From contig CAYHRJ010000014.1 of assembly GCA_964359095.1 (NCBI GenBank), positions 1 to 21,672 of the forward strand: a DNA stretch of 21,672 bases, given 5' to 3'. Made by a program: the position numbers and the translations under genes. Source of the stretch: JACRJW01 sp964359095. Its GTDB lineage: Bacteria; Patescibacteriota; Patescibacteriia; UBA9934; GWF2-40-263. Below are positions 21,652 to 21,672 of this stretch, one piece after another (within the stretch, counting starts at the first letter, position 1; each line of letters opens with the position of its first letter). The notes beneath the pieces are model-generated. The model was not told the DNA's origin. It saw only the letters and a list, made by a program, of their open reading frames with translations, and did not search any database.

Positions 21652-21672
21652 CCAGCCAGAGCTTCAGCGACG

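Noticed and set aside
21601..21672. ORF starting ATG within the last codons of era and open to the window end
   Set aside because: The reading is dominated by Pro, Ser, Gly and Ala from a hairpin-rich repeat-like stretch; it is too short and has no SD. It could be a gene start, but this cannot be supported.
1..21672. CRISPR arrays, tRNA or rRNA genes, and toxin-antitoxin or restriction modules
   Set aside because: No regularly spaced direct repeats, cloverleaf or rRNA core sequence was seen by eye on either strand, and no protein shows nuclease, methylase-specificity or toxin motifs; a tRNA scan would be needed to exclude tRNAs firmly.

Overview
The window looks like a compact bacterial chromosome segment, most likely from a Patescibacteria/CPR (Parcubacteria-like) genome; this is an inference. 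It rests on dense packing with many 4-bp ATGA/GTGA overlaps, an alanyl-tRNA synthetase of only 626 aa, an RNA polymerase alpha subunit of 236 aa without a C-terminal domain, a short L13, few Shine-Dalgarno (SD) sites, and a surface-type protein with CARDB, thrombospondin-3 and PKD segments. No rRNA, tRNA or CRISPR array was seen, and no gene-free stretch exceeds about 210 bp.

Layout. (1) 1-1164, plus strand: the end of def, then fmt, overlapping by 4 bp and followed by a hairpin terminator. (2) 1165-2557: a small orphan gene with its own promoter and SD, whose 3' end runs into a 941-bp Y1 (IS200/RAYT-like) transposon bounded by perfect 28-bp inverted repeats. (3) 7320-2572, minus strand: a four-gene polysaccharide operon (flippase, GT4, GT2, O-antigen ligase/polymerase), each junction an ATGA overlap. 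(4) 9388-7414, minus strand: two unrecognised genes, each with its own promoter, strong SD and intrinsic terminator. (5) 13196-9428, minus strand: infA-rpmJ-rpsM-rpsK-rpsD-rpoA-rplQ-rplM-rpsI, from a near-consensus promoter to an intrinsic terminator. (6) 19564-13209, minus strand: GT2, corA, the CARDB/TSP3/PKD protein, murJ and alaS. (7) 19625-21608, plus strand: a RumA-type RNA methyltransferase and era, divergent from block 6; the window ends in a hairpin.

How it fits together. Most genes are for translation (N-formylation and deformylation, ribosomal proteins, IF-1, AlaRS, rRNA methylation, Era) or the cell envelope (MurJ, polysaccharide export and ligation, glycosyltransferases, an anchored extracellular protein). 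The most unusual features are the missing alpha C-terminal domain, the contrast between the SD-poor housekeeping genes and the three orphan genes with full textbook expression signals, and a repeated promoter layout in which the -10 box lies only 6-9 nt from the start codon, which predicts leaderless or nearly leaderless mRNAs. No complete new defence or mobile system can be shown; the two orphan genes at 7414-9388 are the best candidates for undescribed biology.
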